Source: Photobacterium jeanii (GTDB taxonomy: Bacteria > Pseudomonadota > Gammaproteobacteria > Enterobacterales > Vibrionaceae). From it: DNA of 64,000 nt. Under the pieces are notes generated by a model. It saw only the letters and a list, made by a program, of their open reading frames with translations, searched no databases and was not told the origin of the DNA. The position numbers and the translations under genes were made by a program. Positions 62,002 to 64,000 of the stretch are shown in pieces. Where the stretch lies: assembly GCF_001650345.1 (NCBI RefSeq), contig NZ_LVHF01000012.1, positions 310,001 to 374,000 on the forward strand, written 5' to 3'. Each line of letters starts with the position of its first letter. The stretch's first letter is position 1.

Positions 62002-64000
62002 ATGCCACGTTTTGAATCAGAAAAACTGCAAGAAACACTTATCGATTTATTACGCAGCAATGAGCGTGAAAAACAGCTGCGAGATGAAAACGCTGCGATT
62101 TTAGCAGGCATATCAGCTATGGCTGGCGCAAACAATAAGCGCCAGGTATTCAATAGCTTACTATCCGTTTTACGTAAGTACATAGGTTTTGAAAATGCCA
62201 TTGTACTTACACGTGAAGACGAAGCCTCTCCGCTACAAGAGTTAGTCTCGACCTCGCCAGTTTTCCAATCTAGTATTTGGGATGTTTCTAGTACCTTTAT
62301 CCGTTGCATGAACGGTGAAAGCATTGTGCTTTTTTCACCGTCTCGAGTAGAAGAGTTTAAGTTTAGAGAGTCAGAACAACTCAACCTATGTCAGTCAGCT
62401 TTGTTAACGGGCGTAAAAGTCAGTACCGGTGATGCGCTATTGCTTTTCATGCATTCTGAGCACGGTCAATTCACACCACAGTGTCGCCGAGTACTTGACC
62501 GTTTCCGACCGTTACTTGAACGTGCCATCATTGATATCGATTACAGAGAGCGCCTTCAATCGCTGGTTGCAGCAAGAACCCAAGAACTGACATACAGCCA
62601 ACAACGATTCAAGGATTTCGCAAATACCGTGGGTGATTGGTTCTGGGAAATCGATACTGATTTATGCTTTACGTATATATCAGCGCCTGATCTTGCAGGT
62701 CATATTGTCGATGATGACAGCATTCTGGACATGTTTGATGAGCAAGATGAGGTACGCCAACAACTTCTCGATAAGCTAAATACGCAAAAACCATTTGAAG
62801 ATGTGGAATGGCAGCTACCAGAAAGTGAAGGGGGCTTGTGGATAAGCATCAGTGGAACCGCGTTCTTTAGCAAACAAGGTAAGTTGTTGGGCTATCGAGG
62901 AACCGCGAAGAACATTACCAATCGCAAAAAGCGAATGTTTGAGTTACTCGAAGCACGTAAACAAGCGGAATCGGCAAACAAAGCTAAATCCGAATTCTTA
63001 GCGATGATGAGCCATGAGATCAGAACGCCGCTCAACGGTGTACTGGGTTTAATGGATATGTTGGCGGACTCAGGGCTGGATAACACACAGCAAACCTGGC
63101 TCAATCAGATGGATCAATCAGCACAGCTATTGTTAACCATCATTAATGACATCCTAGATTTGTCGCGCATTGAGTCCGGTAACTTTGAACTGTATTGTTC
63201 AAGAATGCGCATTCATGACTGCATAGATCTGGTTATCAGTCAGCTACGAGAGCAAGCGTTATCTAAAAACATCACACTTACCGCCACTATAGAGCCGTCA
63301 GTGCCTGAGTATATAGAAGGTGATAAAAACCGAATTGCTCAGATCATGTTTAACTTAATTGGTAATGCCATTAAGTTTACTAACGAAGGTTCTGTAACCA
63401 TCAACGCCAAAGTTGAAAATGGGCAATTACGAGTATCAGTAACCGATACAGGTATTGGTATCGCTCAGGATGCTCAGAAAAACTTGTTCACACCGTTTAG
63501 CCAAGCCGATTGTAGTATTACACGTCGCTATGGCGGTACAGGGTTAGGTTTAGCGATCAGCCAGCACTTGATCAACAAAATGAACGGCAACATTACGCTA
63601 CAAAGTGAGCTGGGCAAGGGCAGTTGTTTCACTTTACATTTACCGTACTCATGCTGTGAGATTGAAGCTAATTGTGAACAAGCTGATTCTAAACAGACAA
63701 ACGATCGGGCATTAAATATCTTATTAGCCGAAGATAGCCATACCAATCAATTAGTTGCGAAGTTAATGCTGGAAAAACGAGGCCACAAAGTCAGCATTAC
63801 CAATAATGGTGAAGAAGCCATTGCTGAGTTTGAAAATAAACCAGCAGCTTACGACCTGATCTTGATGGATATCTCAATGCCTGTACTCGATGGCTTACAA
63901 GCGACACAAGAGTTAAGGTCGCGTGGACACCAAGTCCCAATTGTCGCGCTAACGGCCAATGCCATGTATTCAGACAAAGTGATGTGTGAAGAAGCCGGCA
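62002..64000 (+). CDS. hybrid sensor histidine kinase (partial, cut by window end)
   Basis: The frame is open from the ATG at 62002 through the window end (at least 666 residues). It has a GAF-like N-terminal domain, a PAS-like domain with FANTVGDWFWEIDTDL near residue 205 on, and a HisKA segment with the phospho-acceptor in MSHEIRTPLNGV. The ATPase boxes (NLIGNAIKFTNEG, DTGIGI, GTGLGLAIS) and a receiver domain with LLAEDSHTNQ near 573 and the phospho-Asp in LILMDISMPVLDG follow. No membrane helix is visible, so it is cytoplasmic. A phosphotransfer domain may follow beyond the window. Confidence 0.93.
   Translation, partial: MPRFESEKLQETLIDLLRSNEREKQLRDENAAILAGISAMAGANNKRQVFNSLLSVLRKYIGFENAIVLTREDEASPLQELVSTSPVFQSSIWDVSSTFIRCMNGESIVLFSPSRVEEFKFRESEQLNLCQSALLTGVKVSTGDALLLFMHSEHGQFTPQCRRVLDRFRPLLERAIIDIDYRERLQSLVAARTQELTYSQQRFKDFANTVGDWFWEIDTDLCFTYISAPDLAGHIVDDDSILDMFDEQDEVRQQLLDKLNTQKPFEDVEWQLPESEGGLWISISGTAFFSKQGKLLGYRGTAKNITNRKKRMFELLEARKQAESANKAKSEFLAMMSHEIRTPLNGVLGLMDMLADSGLDNTQQTWLNQMDQSAQLLLTIINDILDLSRIESGNFELYCSRMRIHDCIDLVISQLREQALSKNITLTATIEPSVPEYIEGDKNRIAQIMFNLIGNAIKFTNEGSVTINAKVENGQLRVSVTDTGIGIAQDAQKNLFTPFSQADCSITRRYGGTGLGLAISQHLINKMNGNITLQSELGKGSCFTLHLPYSCCEIEANCEQADSKQTNDRALNILLAEDSHTNQLVAKLMLEKRGHKVSITNNGEEAIAEFENKPAAYDLILMDISMPVLDGLQATQELRSRGHQVPIVALTANAMYSDKVMCEEAG

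Noticed and set aside
1-64000. CRISPR arrays, rRNA, tRNA or insertion sequences
   Set aside because: No regularly spaced repeats, no recognisable RNA gene sequence and no transposase frame were seen on either strand.

Overview
The window is a chromosomal segment of a gamma-proteobacterium, almost certainly a member of the Vibrionaceae (Vibrio, Photobacterium or a close relative). Support for this is the potA-potB-potC-potD2-potD1 order known from Vibrio cholerae, the Vibrio-type formate dehydrogenase cluster, the ccoNOQP-ccoHIS-fnr-uspE-ttcA neighbourhood, a DUF2987 protein, and moderate GC. No rRNA, tRNA, CRISPR array, transposase or integrase was seen.

Layout. 0-2 kb: small envelope proteins of unknown function. 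2.2-13.3 kb: a respiratory formate dehydrogenase locus. On the minus strand are a HTH/substrate-binding-domain regulator and fdhD. On the plus strand are DUF3305, DUF3306, a multi-cluster ferredoxin, a TorD-family chaperone, a small Tat-targeted protein and fdhABC. 13.6-20.4 kb: cobB, a LysR regulator divergent from a flavodoxin-fold/NTF2-like fusion enzyme, an MscS-type channel and an exported amidohydrolase. 20.4-25.6 kb: the spermidine/putrescine transporter with two tandem PotD proteins and internal terminators. 25.9-32.9 kb: two Vibrionaceae hypothetical genes, then ptsG divergent from a response regulator, a histidine kinase and an orphan sugar-binding protein, which looks like a three-component sugar-sensing unit. 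33-38.2 kb: pepT, a TerC-family protein, a Fic protein with two tandem palindromic operators, a MarR regulator and DUF3861.

38.3-45.2 kb is the accessory highlight. A compact island carries only a WYL-family (BrxR/CapW-like) regulator, ddmD and ddmE. DdmDE is the helicase-nuclease plus Argonaute-like plasmid-elimination module described in V. cholerae. The length of DdmD and three sets of catalytic positions (K55, D272/E273, K1102) agree with V. cholerae DdmD as I recall it. The island sits exactly at the 3' end of an M32 carboxypeptidase gene and is bounded by an 86-bp direct repeat of that gene's last codons. All differences between the two copies are synonymous. No recombinase lies inside.

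45-64 kb is core genome: the M32 carboxypeptidase, dacA, ttcA, a small lipoprotein, uspE, fnr (with an FNR box at its own promoter), a TauE/SafE-like protein, ccoSIH, ccoPQON (cbb3 oxidase), an SDR dehydrogenase, and a FIST-domain sensor followed by a hybrid histidine kinase cut by the window end. Formate dehydrogenase, cbb3 oxidase and FNR together suggest a facultative anaerobe that respires formate and lives at low oxygen.

All coordinates and motifs were read by eye from the sequence. Homology statements rest on remembered family features, not on searches.
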